Positions 25,355 to 33,308 of a stretch of DNA of 55,030 bases are shown in pieces. Source of the DNA: a bacterium (GTDB lineage Bacteria; Patescibacteriota; Minisyncoccia; 1-14-0-10-42-19); NCBI GenBank assembly GCA_030690215.1, contig JAUYHD010000011.1:1-55030 (forward strand), read 5' to 3'. Position numbers and translations under genes: made by a program. Position 1 is the first letter of the stretch. The number at the start of each line of letters is the position of its first letter. Under the pieces are notes generated by a model that was not told the origin of the DNA, searched no databases, and saw only the letters and a program-made list of their open reading frames with translations.

Positions 25355-25561
25355 ATGACAACATGTCCTATATGCGGGAAGGGTTCGCGCATGGGCGGAA
25401 AACGAAATCTCCTCCGCGGAAAATATAATCCAACGAAACACGTGCGTAAATATCCGAATCTCCAGTGGGCACGACTCCCGAACGGAAAACGGATAAAAAT
25501 CTGCACTACCTGTCTTAAGGGCAACCGCCATCTTAAACAAAAAGCAGTTCCGACAAAATAG
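25355..25561 (+). CDS. rpmB: Ribosomal protein bL28
   Basis: A 68-aa large-subunit protein. CPICGKG near the N-terminus and CTTCLKG at about 50 form the zinc ribbon of the C+ form; WARLPNGKRIKICTTCLK fits L28. Own transcript, with terminator overlapping the stop. Confidence 0.94.
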   Translation: MTTCPICGKGSRMGGKRNLLRGKYNPTKHVRKYPNLQWARLPNGKRIKICTTCLKGNRHLKQKAVPTK

Positions 25562-25575
25562 GAACTGCTTTTTGT
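25540..25575 (+). terminator. Terminator of rpmB
   Basis: AAGCAGTTCC, a 9-nt loop and GGAACTGCTTTTTG. The stop codon lies in the loop. A second hairpin (GAACTGCT...AGCAGTTC) follows at 25583-25613 and may serve mgtE on the other strand. Confidence 0.85.
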
Positions 25576-25613
25576 GTGCGCTGAACTGCTCACACAATGT
25601 GTAAGCAGTTCAC

Positions 25614-26864
25614 TTACACGAGAAAAATAGCTGCGAGACCCAAGAATACAAGAAAGCCGAGCACATCGGTCGCTGTTGTAATAAAAATAGTCGCGGATGA
25701 TGCGGGGTCTTTGCCTAATCGCTTCATGACAAGCGGAACAAGTGTTCCGAAGAATGCAGCAACCAAAAGATTAATGATCATAGCGCTTGCTAAAATAAGC
25801 GCAATTTTTATATCTTTATTTACAAAAAAGACAACTACGGCAACAAGTACTCCATTAATAACGCCGTTTATAAATCCGCTTATAAGCTCGCTTCGCAATG
25901 TCCGCCAGACGTGAGAAATGTCAATTTGACGAAGCGAAATGCCCCGCACCAATACTGCAAGCGTTTGCGTTGCCGCGTTCCCGCCCATACCCGCAACAAT
26001 CGGCATATAGACTGCAAGCAAAATATATTTGGACACTGTGGCATCAAAAATCCCGACAGTGAACGCCGCAAGAAACGCTGTTGCCAGGTTTACGATGAGC
26101 CACTTATACCGATATCGGATTTTCCGCCGAGCAGAATCAAATACACCCTCCTCATCCGAGACACCCGCAAAATCATACAAAGATTTTGATTCCTGTTCAT
26201 GCATAAGACGCAACACGTCATCGGAATAGATAATGCCCAGCGCATTATTGTCTTCGCCAAAAACAACTATTTTATTGTGCGGGTGCGTGCGGAATTTTTT
26301 AAATACTTCATCATGGCTTGCCGAGTAGTGGATAGTTTCAATCTTTCGCACGTGCTTCTGTACCTTCTCCCCCGGCCGCGAAAATCCCAGCTCATGCCCG
26401 GGCAAATACCCAAGCATCTTCCCTTCACGAAATACCACAATTGCCGGAAGCCGACCGGTCCGTTTTTCATGGACCTTGAACCGCTTTGCAACATTTGCGA
26501 CAGTGTCATTTGCGTCAACGTTAATGTAATCAAGATTCATAAGACCGCCTGCCGTTTCTGGGTCAAACTGCAAGAGCACCGCCAAACTATTCTTCATTTC
26601 TTCAGCCATTTCATGCAAAAGCGCTTCCTGTTTACGCTTCGGGAATATCTGAAGGATATCTGTCGCTTCATCCGGATCCAATTGTTCAAGAACTGCGATA
26701 ACTTCTTCCTTTTCAAGCCGGCTGAGAAGGTCGTACTGGACATGCCGTCCTAACCGCAAAAGAACTTCGGATTGAAGCTTTGGTTTGAGCATACGGAACG
26801 TGTCAGCGCGATGCTCGTGTTCGTATGCTATCTTTTGTACAAATTTTTGTACGGTCTGCGGCAT
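25614..26864 (-). CDS. mgtE: Magnesium transporter MgtE
   Basis: A 416-aa protein. N-terminal helical MgtE_N superhelix (LLRLGRHVQYDLLSRLEKEE, DPDEATDILQIFP), a CBS pair (about 125-250) and the membrane domain with PIVAGMGGNAATQTLAVLVRG and PASSATIFITTATDVLGF, the ion-binding segments. Forms a dimeric Mg2+ channel gated by cytosolic Mg2+. Confidence 0.94.
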   Translation of the reverse strand: MPQTVQKFVQKIAYEHEHRADTFRMLKPKLQSEVLLRLGRHVQYDLLSRLEKEEVIAVLEQLDPDEATDILQIFPKRKQEALLHEMAEEMKNSLAVLLQFDPETAGGLMNLDYINVDANDTVANVAKRFKVHEKRTGRLPAIVVFREGKMLGYLPGHELGFSRPGEKVQKHVRKIETIHYSASHDEVFKKFRTHPHNKIVVFGEDNNALGIIYSDDVLRLMHEQESKSLYDFAGVSDEEGVFDSARRKIRYRYKWLIVNLATAFLAAFTVGIFDATVSKYILLAVYMPIVAGMGGNAATQTLAVLVRGISLRQIDISHVWRTLRSELISGFINGVINGVLVAVVVFFVNKDIKIALILASAMIINLLVAAFFGTLVPLVMKRLGKDPASSATIFITTATDVLGFLVFLGLAAIFLV

Positions 26865-26942
26865 GCTAAAAAACGCGATATAAATATATCTTTATTCTAC
26901 ACGAAAGCGTATTGTCCGCATAAAAATCGGGAAAACCCGGTC

Positions 26943-26976
26943 TACCCCAGTAGAAGAGCAGAGCTCTCTACGGGGC
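26943..26976. repeat. Possible type C hairpin, diverged (C5)
   Basis: CCCCAGTAGAAGAGCAGAGC and CTCTCTACGGGG can pair. The ends fit the CCCC/GGGG class but no clear target duplication is seen. Confidence 0.35.
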
Positions 26977-27011
26977 AGGCATGCACCTTTACCCCGCACT
27001 AAAATTTTTGG

Positions 27012-27082
27012 TCGGGGTGGGGAGAATCGAACTCCCACTACAAGACCCCCAGCCTTGCGTACTACCACTATACTACACCCCG
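27012..27082 (-). tRNA. tRNA-Pro (GGG)
   Basis: 71 nt. Acceptor CGGGGTG/CACCCCG, D arm with AGTGGT, anticodon stem CAAGG/TCTTG, loop CTGGGGG giving anticodon GGG, T arm GGGAG-TTCGATT-CTCCC, discriminator A. CCA is not encoded. The gene is flanked by an 18-bp inverted repeat (CCCCGCACTAAAATTTTT and its complement). Confidence 0.9.
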
Positions 27083-27262
27083 AAAATTTTTAGTGCGGGG
27101 CCATGCATGCGTACTACCGGTATACTACACCCCGACCAAAGTTTTTAAAAAGCCAGAGATTGCTCTTAATCTATAAAATAAAGAAGCAATCTCGTAAAAT
27201 ATAAAGACCTTTATATTTTACCCCCATGCGTGCATAATGCCGTTATACCACATCCCGAAAAC
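27083..27262 (-). repeat. Two partial tRNA copies and hairpins upstream of tRNA-Pro
   Basis: 27110-27137 repeats the 5' half of tRNA-Pro (GGTCGGGGTGTAGTATA..GGTAGTACG) and 27223-27260 holds another tRNA 5'-half-like run (CGGGATGTGGTATAACGG). Neither has a matching 3' half. Between them are GAGATTGCT...AGCAATCTC and TAAAATATAAAG/CTTTATATTTTA hairpins. Confidence 0.65.
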
Positions 27263-27284
27263 ATCTTTACCGTATCATAAAAAA

Positions 27285-27308
27285 AACAGCTCTTCTAGAG
27301 AGCTGTTC
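27285..27308 (-). terminator. Terminator of ALDH7 gene
   Basis: AACAGCTCT, a loop and AGAGCTGTTTTTTTTATG on the minus strand. Confidence 0.75.
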
Positions 27309-27377
27309 GTGCTTTTTATTATCTGCCCGCAGCCGCCCATGGCGAGCCTCGCTTCTGGCGGGAATGCGGTATGCAGA

Positions 27378-28904
27378 TCATTTTTTATTTTTAAAAAAAT
27401 CTATTCCTTGCGACAGCGGAAGTTCGCCTGACCAATTAATGGTGCACTGGCTATGCCTGCAATATTTTTTCCACGCATCGCCACCCGCTTCTCGCCCCCA
27501 ACCGGTATGCTTGTTCCCGCCGAATGCCCCGCCGATTTCAGCGCCGCTTGTCCCGCAATTTACATTACGAATACCGCAATCGCTTCCTTCAGCGCTCAAA
27601 AAATGGAATGCGCTCAACAGATTGTTGGTAAACAAAGAAGACGATAATCCCTGATCTACCTTATTGTTTAATGCAATACCTTCTTCTAAGTCGTGGATTG
27701 GCTGAATATACAAAATCGGGCCGAAGGTTTCTTTTTCCATAATAGAAAGATGCTTTTTTGTATATATAACCGTAGGCTCAAGAAAAAATCCTTTTCTGTC
27801 TAACGGCTTGCCCTCATACACCACTTCTCCGCCCTGCTCCTTTGCTTTTTGAACACTTCTCAAAACATTCGCTCTTGCTTTCTCGCTTATCAATGGACCC
27901 ATTTGGGTTTGCGGATGAAGAGGATCTCCTATAGTCAAAGATTTACACCAATCAACGACCCTATCAGTAACAATGCCGGCAATATCCTCTTCGGGATACG
28001 CCCGGCTGGTAGAGGTGCACCGTTGCTTTGCAGTACCGGTAAATCCGAAGGCTAATCCTTTTATCGCAAGATCAATATTCGCATCGGCAAGTATGATCAG
28101 AGCATTATTCCCGCCAAGCTCAAGGATACACTCTCCCCCGCGTGCCGTTACAAGAGACCCAACACGCAAGCCTACGGCAGTAGATCCGGTGAAACTTACC
28201 AAGGGAATACGCGAATCTTTCACAAGACGATCGCCAATTATCATATCCTCGCCTATAAGAAGGTTGAACACCCCCTCAATGCTATATTTTTTCATCACAC
28301 GATTACAAATATGCTGAACTGCAATCGCAGATAATGGTGCTTGCAAAGACGGCTTCCATATAACAGGGTCACCGCATACGGTGGCATTCAAGGTATTCCA
28401 TCCCCACACCGCTTGAGGAAAATTAAACGCAGTAATTTCTTCTGCAAGACCAAGAGGATCATATGATTCAAACGTAAAATGGCCCGGACGTTCGCTTGGT
28501 GTTACGCGCCCGCCCATCATTCGGGCATGCCCAATTGCGACGTCAGAAAAATCAATTATTTCCTGAACTTCTCCCTTGCCTTCCTCGTAAATCTTACCGA
28601 CCTCCATGGTAATCAATCTTCCCAGATCATCTTTGTGCCTACGAAACTCGTTGCATAAATCACGAACGATATCTCCGCGTTTTGGCGCCGGCATTCTGCG
28701 CAATATCACGGCTGCTCTTTCCGCCGCTTCTATGACTTGTTCGTAGTCCTGACTGCCCGCCATTCTTACTTCGGCAATCACTTCTTCCGTTGCGGGATTG
28801 ATTGATTGGAGTATATTTCCTTCCGGTTTTTCTATCCATTCACCGAAACACGCGCCGGAATTTACTTTCTTGATGCCCAATCTTTCCAAAAAATCATACT
28901 TCAT
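27378..28904 (-). CDS. Aldehyde dehydrogenase, ALDH7 type (alpha-aminoadipic semialdehyde dehydrogenase)
   Basis: A 508-aa protein. General ALDH motifs: NPATEE near 36, ITAFNFP near 157, ELGGNN (262-267) and catalytic Cys in GTAKQRCTSTSR (C296). The C-terminal NCGTSGAEIGGAFGGNKHTG followed by WKKYCRHSQCTINWSGELPL is characteristic of ALDH7 (AASADH/antiquitin). These oxidise alpha-aminoadipic semialdehyde to aminoadipate with NAD+, the last shared step of lysine and pipecolate breakdown. Start from MKYDFLER after AGGAGG, rejecting the track extension. The upstream neighbour is a class III aminotransferase on the same strand. Confidence 0.93.
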   Translation of the reverse strand: MKYDFLERLGIKKVNSGACFGEWIEKPEGNILQSINPATEEVIAEVRMAGSQDYEQVIEAAERAAVILRRMPAPKRGDIVRDLCNEFRRHKDDLGRLITMEVGKIYEEGKGEVQEIIDFSDVAIGHARMMGGRVTPSERPGHFTFESYDPLGLAEEITAFNFPQAVWGWNTLNATVCGDPVIWKPSLQAPLSAIAVQHICNRVMKKYSIEGVFNLLIGEDMIIGDRLVKDSRIPLVSFTGSTAVGLRVGSLVTARGGECILELGGNNALIILADANIDLAIKGLAFGFTGTAKQRCTSTSRAYPEEDIAGIVTDRVVDWCKSLTIGDPLHPQTQMGPLISEKARANVLRSVQKAKEQGGEVVYEGKPLDRKGFFLEPTVIYTKKHLSIMEKETFGPILYIQPIHDLEEGIALNNKVDQGLSSSLFTNNLLSAFHFLSAEGSDCGIRNVNCGTSGAEIGGAFGGNKHTGWGREAGGDAWKKYCRHSQCTINWSGELPLSQGIDFFKNKK

Positions 28905-28987
28905 CTGTACGCCTCCTATACTCTTTCGCACATTTTCAATGATAAAAACCGCCTTCATCCTAGCATACGAAAATAAATATTTCCATA

Positions 28988-29018
28988 AAAAAAACCGCAG
29001 ACACAAGTGCCTGCGGGC
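28988..29018 (-). terminator. Terminator between aminotransferase and ALDH7 genes
   Basis: CCGCAG, a loop and CTGCGGTTTTTTTTATGG on the minus strand, so the two genes are probably separate transcripts. Confidence 0.75.
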
Positions 29019-29021
29019 TGA

Positions 29022-30422
29022 TTACTTTTTCTTTGTTATTTCATGGGCTTCTTTCAATGCTTCCTGAAGCCGTAACGCAAATATCTCTATTTCTGCCTTC
29101 GTTATCGTCAACGGAGGCATAAAACGAATAGTCGGATTTATATTCGGATTACCCGCGGAAAGCGTAATAATCCCATTCCTCTGTAAGCATCCGAGCACCA
29201 CGTTACGAAATTCAGGATCAGGAATATATTTGTCCTGGTGTACATTAACCTTCCGGAACTCTATGCCAAAATGAAAACCAAGACCCTTGAGAATGAGTTC
29301 GTGCAATGTGAATGCGACATTCGGCTCAGAAACATTATAAAAATATTCAATAGCACCCTCTAACGCCGCTTGGAAAAAACCGCTATTCTCTGCCGCTTTT
29401 TCAACCAACTTCTCTTTTTCAAGAATCATGATAGTAATAATAGCGCTAAATACCGCATGCGGATTCCATTGAAATGTGCTTGAATCCCAGCCGACAGCCA
29501 ATGCTTCTTCCCATCCTTTTAGTTTGGGGTTCTTTGCGTTAAAAAATGCAGCGCTTATCGGGTCACCGCCACCCATAGATTTAGAAATTGTTACAATATC
29601 CGGCACAAAACCATAATTCTGGAAACTCCACCACTTGCCTGTTCTGCCGAATCCCTCTTGGATGTCGTCGCATAAGAGCAATATGTCGTATTCACTCCGC
29701 AGATACTCGAGAAATTCTATTGTATACCTATTTGCAAACTCAACACCGCCCTCGCCCTTTCCTGATTCAAACATAATAAAACCATGATCCTCTACATTAA
29801 ATTCCTTGAGTTCTTCGTAACACCGATCAAGCTCTTCCTTGCTTCTAACAAACGGGAAGTGCGTATCAACGGTTCGCTGGATATCAAAACCTGCGCGCTG
29901 GATTGGTTTTCCATACGTAGCGCCCAGTGCCGCTCCCTGCCGTCCATGGAAAGCGCCCCTAAACGCAAACCCCTGTTTACGACCAGGGCGCAATTTTTGT
30001 ATGAATTTTATTGCGGCATTGTTTGCGGTAACGCCCGTTACCTGTTGAATAAATCGGGTGTCTTTCCCAAAGGTGTGTTTTTTTAAGAGCTCGGCTAATG
30101 CAGGCTGTGATATTTCTATTTTTTTACCGCCCACGGTAACAAAAAAGTGGAAATGAAAATCGGACGCAATAAGATACCACGGAATGTGTTCACGTTCTAC
30201 GGTTTCCCAAAACGCTTTTTGCGCTTCCACAAAAAATGGGTGATTGTGGCCTATATTCATCACGCCTGCCTGAGAACAAAAATCCAAATAGCTTTTACCG
30301 GATATATCAAATAATTCGCACCCGCGAGCTCCCTTTAAAATCAATGCATCATCATATGCAATAGTGCTTGGGGTGAAAGAATCCCAATATCTTTTTAGAA
30401 ATTTCTCTGTTATTTCATCCAT
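29022..30422 (-). CDS. Class III aminotransferase (omega-amino acid type)
   Basis: A 466-aa PLP enzyme. The cofactor Asp lies in LLLCDDIQEGFGRTGKWW (near 252) and the Schiff-base Lys in TISKSMGGGDP (K281); FRGAFHGRQGAALGATYGK near 154 is the phosphate-binding part. The class covers GABA, ornithine, lysine-6 and diaminobutyrate transaminases, using 2-oxoglutarate or pyruvate. With the ALDH7 gene next to it, lysine 6-transamination is the simplest guess, but motifs do not fix the substrate. Start MDEITEKF after AGAGGTG. Confidence 0.88.
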   Translation of the reverse strand: MDEITEKFLKRYWDSFTPSTIAYDDALILKGARGCELFDISGKSYLDFCSQAGVMNIGHNHPFFVEAQKAFWETVEREHIPWYLIASDFHFHFFVTVGGKKIEISQPALAELLKKHTFGKDTRFIQQVTGVTANNAAIKFIQKLRPGRKQGFAFRGAFHGRQGAALGATYGKPIQRAGFDIQRTVDTHFPFVRSKEELDRCYEELKEFNVEDHGFIMFESGKGEGGVEFANRYTIEFLEYLRSEYDILLLCDDIQEGFGRTGKWWSFQNYGFVPDIVTISKSMGGGDPISAAFFNAKNPKLKGWEEALAVGWDSSTFQWNPHAVFSAIITIMILEKEKLVEKAAENSGFFQAALEGAIEYFYNVSEPNVAFTLHELILKGLGFHFGIEFRKVNVHQDKYIPDPEFRNVVLGCLQRNGIITLSAGNPNINPTIRFMPPLTITKAEIEIFALRLQEALKEAHEITKKK

Positions 30423-30525
30423 GATTACACCTCTTTTTTTAATGTACGAACACTCAAGTGTAGCATAAAAAATGGCAAAAAAAATCGCGTATATTATTAC
30501 GCGATTTTTTAAAAAAGAAATCAAA

Positions 30526-30664
30526 CCCCGTTAGACAATATCGCATAATACGTCATGCGTTCGTCGCCTATCACACATATATTGATTTGTTTTCTTGCTT
30601 TTTCGAAAATGTTGTTTTGCACAATGACGTATAAGAATGCATTATGCGATATTGCTATACGGGG
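30526..30664. mobile_element. Miniature element type A (copy A4)
   Basis: 139 bp, CCCCGTTAGACAATATCGCA to TGCGATATTGCTATACGGGG, with CAAA immediately before and after. Its outer arms are almost identical to A1, so it may be recent. Confidence 0.85.
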
Positions 30665-30669
30665 CAAAT

Positions 30670-30745
30670 TGGATGAGTTACGCGTTAAGAGTTAAGGGGT
30701 CACGAGTTAAGGGTTAAGGGTTCAGGGTTATGAGTTATTGGTTAC
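30670..30745 (+). repeat. Imperfect GTTAAGG tandem repeats
   Basis: Words GAGTTACGCGTTAAGAGTTA, GAGTTAAGGGTTAAGGGTTC and GGGTTATGAGTTATTGG recur with a spacing near 7-8 bp, analogous in unit size to the GAGTTTT heptamer found elsewhere in the window. Confidence 0.6.
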
Positions 30746-30798
30746 GAAATTAAGTTATTTTCATATGGGTATATTATTTACAACACGCATATGTATGA

Positions 30799-31183
30799 TT
30801 ACTCCTTAATCATTCTCTTGAATTCCTCCACCAAATCTAGCGTTTTTATATATGAAGATCAGCAGGTTTCGTTACACGGCTCAATCCCCTAATAGAACCA
30901 CAGACTAGTCTGTGGTTCTATTAGGGTTAGGGGTGAGTTTTTTGCGAACGAAAATAAAAAACTGTTCTGCGTTATGCAAAATGGTTTTTGTTTTTTTATG
31001 TATTGTCGTTAGAAAAAATTCTTTCCCCCACTCTCGTATTTTTCCCAAAGATTCGAGGTTCATTGGGACATCTTCGGACTCAACACCAGATTTGACCGCC
31101 ACCGCCAATGCGGCAACATCTGCGACTAAAAGCGGAAAAAAAATTATACCAAAAAATACCATTACGACTGCCAGTATCGGCAT
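30799..31183 (-). pseudogene. Remnant of a PGI/PMI-type SIS isomerase C-terminus
   Basis: The ORF at 30905-31183 contains PLLVADVAALAVAVKSGVES and EDVP, parallel to SLLVADVTAFHIADMYGVESEAVP of the intact gene at 32254. Further on, 30799-30837 encodes LVEEFKRMIKE and a stop, parallel to MVEEFKKMI-stop. About 70 bp including a perfect 40-bp palindrome lie between the parts. This reads as a decayed, interrupted duplicate. Confidence 0.55.
30887..30926. repeat. Perfect 40-bp palindrome
   Basis: CCCTAATAGAACCACAGACT followed directly by its reverse complement, with no loop. Located inside the isomerase remnant. Confidence 0.9.
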
Positions 31184-31256
31184 TCATTACGCAGGCCCCT
31201 ATCGGATGCGCAGAAAACTGCGTCTCTATATAAAAACAATAAGGCGGTACCAAAAC

Positions 31257-31294
31257 CACAACACTTCAATACTTTAAAGTATTGAAGTGTTGTG
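31257..31294. repeat. Perfect 38-bp palindrome
   Basis: CACAACACTTCAATACTTT followed directly by its reverse complement, no loop. No T run follows. Similar architecture to the palindrome at 30887, different sequence. Confidence 0.9.
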
Positions 31295-31349
31295 ATTCCG
31301 TATAAAAAATCCGTATAAAAAATAGTACTGCGGTCTCAAAAAAATAAAA

Positions 31350-31386
31350 AGCCTTACGCAATGTCAACATATTGCGTAAGGCCTAT
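31350..31386 (-). terminator. Terminator of the 238-aa gene
   Basis: GGCCTTACGCAATA, a loop and ATTGCGTAAGGCTTTTTATTTTTTT on the minus strand. Confidence 0.8.
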
Positions 31387-31417
31387 TTTAAAAGAGAAAA
31401 AGAAAAAAGTTTAAAGG

Positions 31418-32134
31418 TTAAGAAACTACTAGACGAACGCCATAGCGCGGACTCAAGCTATCAACACTATACCAGAACACAAACACCTCCTCGTAGTCCG
31501 AATCCCAAAGCACGCGCGGAACGCTGCCATCTACGCTGCGAGAGGCCGAACACTTAGTTGCCCCTTTGGCATCTAAGTGTTTACCTGTTTGGTCAAAATA
31601 CCACTGTCCAAAAACCATTCTCTCAAGAAGCGTCATTCCGATGTCCATATTGGGATCGGCAACCGTAACTGGTTTACCAAGGAATTCTTTATCTGGTTCA
31701 ATACTATCAAGCACCCATATTGCATACGACTCCCCTGCAGTTCTTGTGTTTGTTGGAACTGACGCATCTAGATCGCTCGTATACCTCCACTTACTAAAAC
31801 TCCACGCATCATACATCTTATTAGGCGTCAGCCCTTTTGCAATAAAAAGAAGGACCCACAACCCTTCGGATGGTTTAAGTGGAATGGCTACTTTACTAAA
31901 ATCAACATCCCAGTTAAGATGTTTTTTATAAAACTTTGAAAATTGCTGACGTTCTTCAAAATATTCGTCAGCAATCGCAAATGATACAAGTAAATGCTCT
32001 TTGTACTCTTTTTTATGAGAAAGCCAGTACGCGATTTGCTCTGGCGATACCTGCACCAAACATTGAACTGTATAGCCGGCAAGAGCGCCCATTTCTTCAA
32101 TGCTTACTTCTATGGATTTTGTGCTACTTTTCAT
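31418..32134 (-). CDS. Protein of unknown function, 238 aa
   Basis: Start at MKSSTKSIEVSIEEMG after AGGAGG with 7-base spacing; the longer track ORF is dropped. Soluble, with aromatic-rich segments (SFSKWRYTSDLDASVP, ESYAIWVLDSIEPDKEF, YEEVFVFWYSVDSLSPRYGVRLVV). The C-terminal part resembles a substrate- or ligand-binding beta domain in style only. No family recognised. It lies between the isomerase remnant and the intact isomerase gene. Confidence 0.6.
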   Translation of the reverse strand: MKSSTKSIEVSIEEMGALAGYTVQCLVQVSPEQIAYWLSHKKEYKEHLLVSFAIADEYFEERQQFSKFYKKHLNWDVDFSKVAIPLKPSEGLWVLLFIAKGLTPNKMYDAWSFSKWRYTSDLDASVPTNTRTAGESYAIWVLDSIEPDKEFLGKPVTVADPNMDIGMTLLERMVFGQWYFDQTGKHLDAKGATKCSASRSVDGSVPRVLWDSDYEEVFVFWYSVDSLSPRYGVRLVVS

Positions 32135-32253
32135 AGCATGTCCTCCTATTTTTAGATTTGTGAAAGTACAAAAACACTTATCACATAAGAAACATACTGG
32201 CATACCCAACAAAAAATGTCAAGCAAAATCTGCCTGCTGGCAAGGCAGGTCTA

Positions 32254-33222
32254 TCAAATCATTTTCTTGAATTCCTCCACCATTGGCACGGCTTCGGATT
32301 CAACGCCGTACATATCCGCAATATGAAACGCTGTAACATCCGCAACAAGTAACGAAGAAAAAATTTTATTCCATATCGTAGCGCCCTGCGACTCTACTGT
32401 TTCTACCGCAAACCCACGTGCCTCATACAGTTTTTTACATACATCCATGCGTTTTTGTATTTTTGGGTGATCGGCAACATCTTTCAAAAAAATAAAATGA
32501 AATTTTTCACTCAAAGATTTTGTTTTTTCCGCTATATCAAACCCCGTCATCTCATTATGATTTAATTCAGGAAATATATTATAAAAAGCAGGAATTTTTC
32601 CGGTTTCGTTCAGTTTAATTTTCCAATTATACGCAATTGCTTCATTGTGACGCGACGCATAGATTACAGGAATCTTGCCCTCCAATTTTTTGGCAAGCGC
32701 TGTTCCTTTTTTCTCCGCTTCTTTTACATCAAGAGTCTCCTGAAGTTTCGCGGTTTCTACGAGCGCATCTTCCATTGAAAGCATTTTCATAAGTGCTCGG
32801 AGATGCAACCCCACCGCAAGCCGTGGCTGAATAGTGCTGTTCGGCAATTGAATATACGCGACTCCTTTTTCTTTCGCGCGCGCTAAAAGCTTTCCTCCCG
32901 ACGCAATAACCGCAAGAAGCGCTCCCCTTTTTTCGGCCGTATTGAATGCATCAATTGTTTCTTCGGTATTGCCGGAATGCGAATTGCACACCACCAAACT
33001 TTCACGCAAAAAATCGCTTGAAACAAACGGAAGCCCATAATCGCTATGCACCATAATATCCATATCGCGATATGCCATTGTTAACAAATCGGATGCGAGA
33101 TGAGATCCTCCCATTCCTACAGAAATAACGTGCTTATCGTACCCCAGCGCTTCCGCGTTTTCTATAACCGGTTCGTACCCGAATTGCTTCGGAAATTCTT
33201 TAATTGCCTTATTCGTTGCCAT
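32254..33222 (-). CDS. Bifunctional phosphoglucose/phosphomannose isomerase-type SIS protein
   Basis: A 322-aa protein. Tandem SIS folds: GMGGSHLASDLL near 37, NSHSGNTEETIDAF near 80 (sugar-phosphate Ser/Thr loop) and ELNHNEMTGF near 219 with the conserved His/Glu pair of the bacterial/archaeal bifunctional PGI/PMI family, which interconverts F6P with G6P and M6P. Typical length. CPR genomes often use this form in place of classical Pgi. Confidence 0.88.
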   Translation of the reverse strand: MATNKAIKEFPKQFGYEPVIENAEALGYDKHVISVGMGGSHLASDLLTMAYRDMDIMVHSDYGLPFVSSDFLRESLVVCNSHSGNTEETIDAFNTAEKRGALLAVIASGGKLLARAKEKGVAYIQLPNSTIQPRLAVGLHLRALMKMLSMEDALVETAKLQETLDVKEAEKKGTALAKKLEGKIPVIYASRHNEAIAYNWKIKLNETGKIPAFYNIFPELNHNEMTGFDIAEKTKSLSEKFHFIFLKDVADHPKIQKRMDVCKKLYEARGFAVETVESQGATIWNKIFSSLLVADVTAFHIADMYGVESEAVPMVEEFKKMI

Positions 33223-33308
33223 GTGATTATTGTATCACTTCAAAAAAATAAAAAAATAGTGTATTATAGATGTGGCTTACATTCAAAAAATGACACAGAG
33301 GTGGCACC

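Larger units (their letters stand above)
30423..31417. other. Gene-poor repeat region
   Basis: It contains a hairpin terminator-like sequence (AATCGCGTA...TACGCGATTTTTT, 30484-30512), element A4, a run of imperfect GAGTTAAGGGTT-like repeats (30670-30745), a broken SIS-isomerase copy, two perfect long palindromes and a terminator (31350-31384). Confidence 0.65.

Noticed and set aside
29022-30422. Naming the aminotransferase lysine 6-transaminase outright
   Set aside because: Class III motifs do not separate lysine, ornithine, GABA and related substrates; the ALDH7 neighbour is only suggestive.
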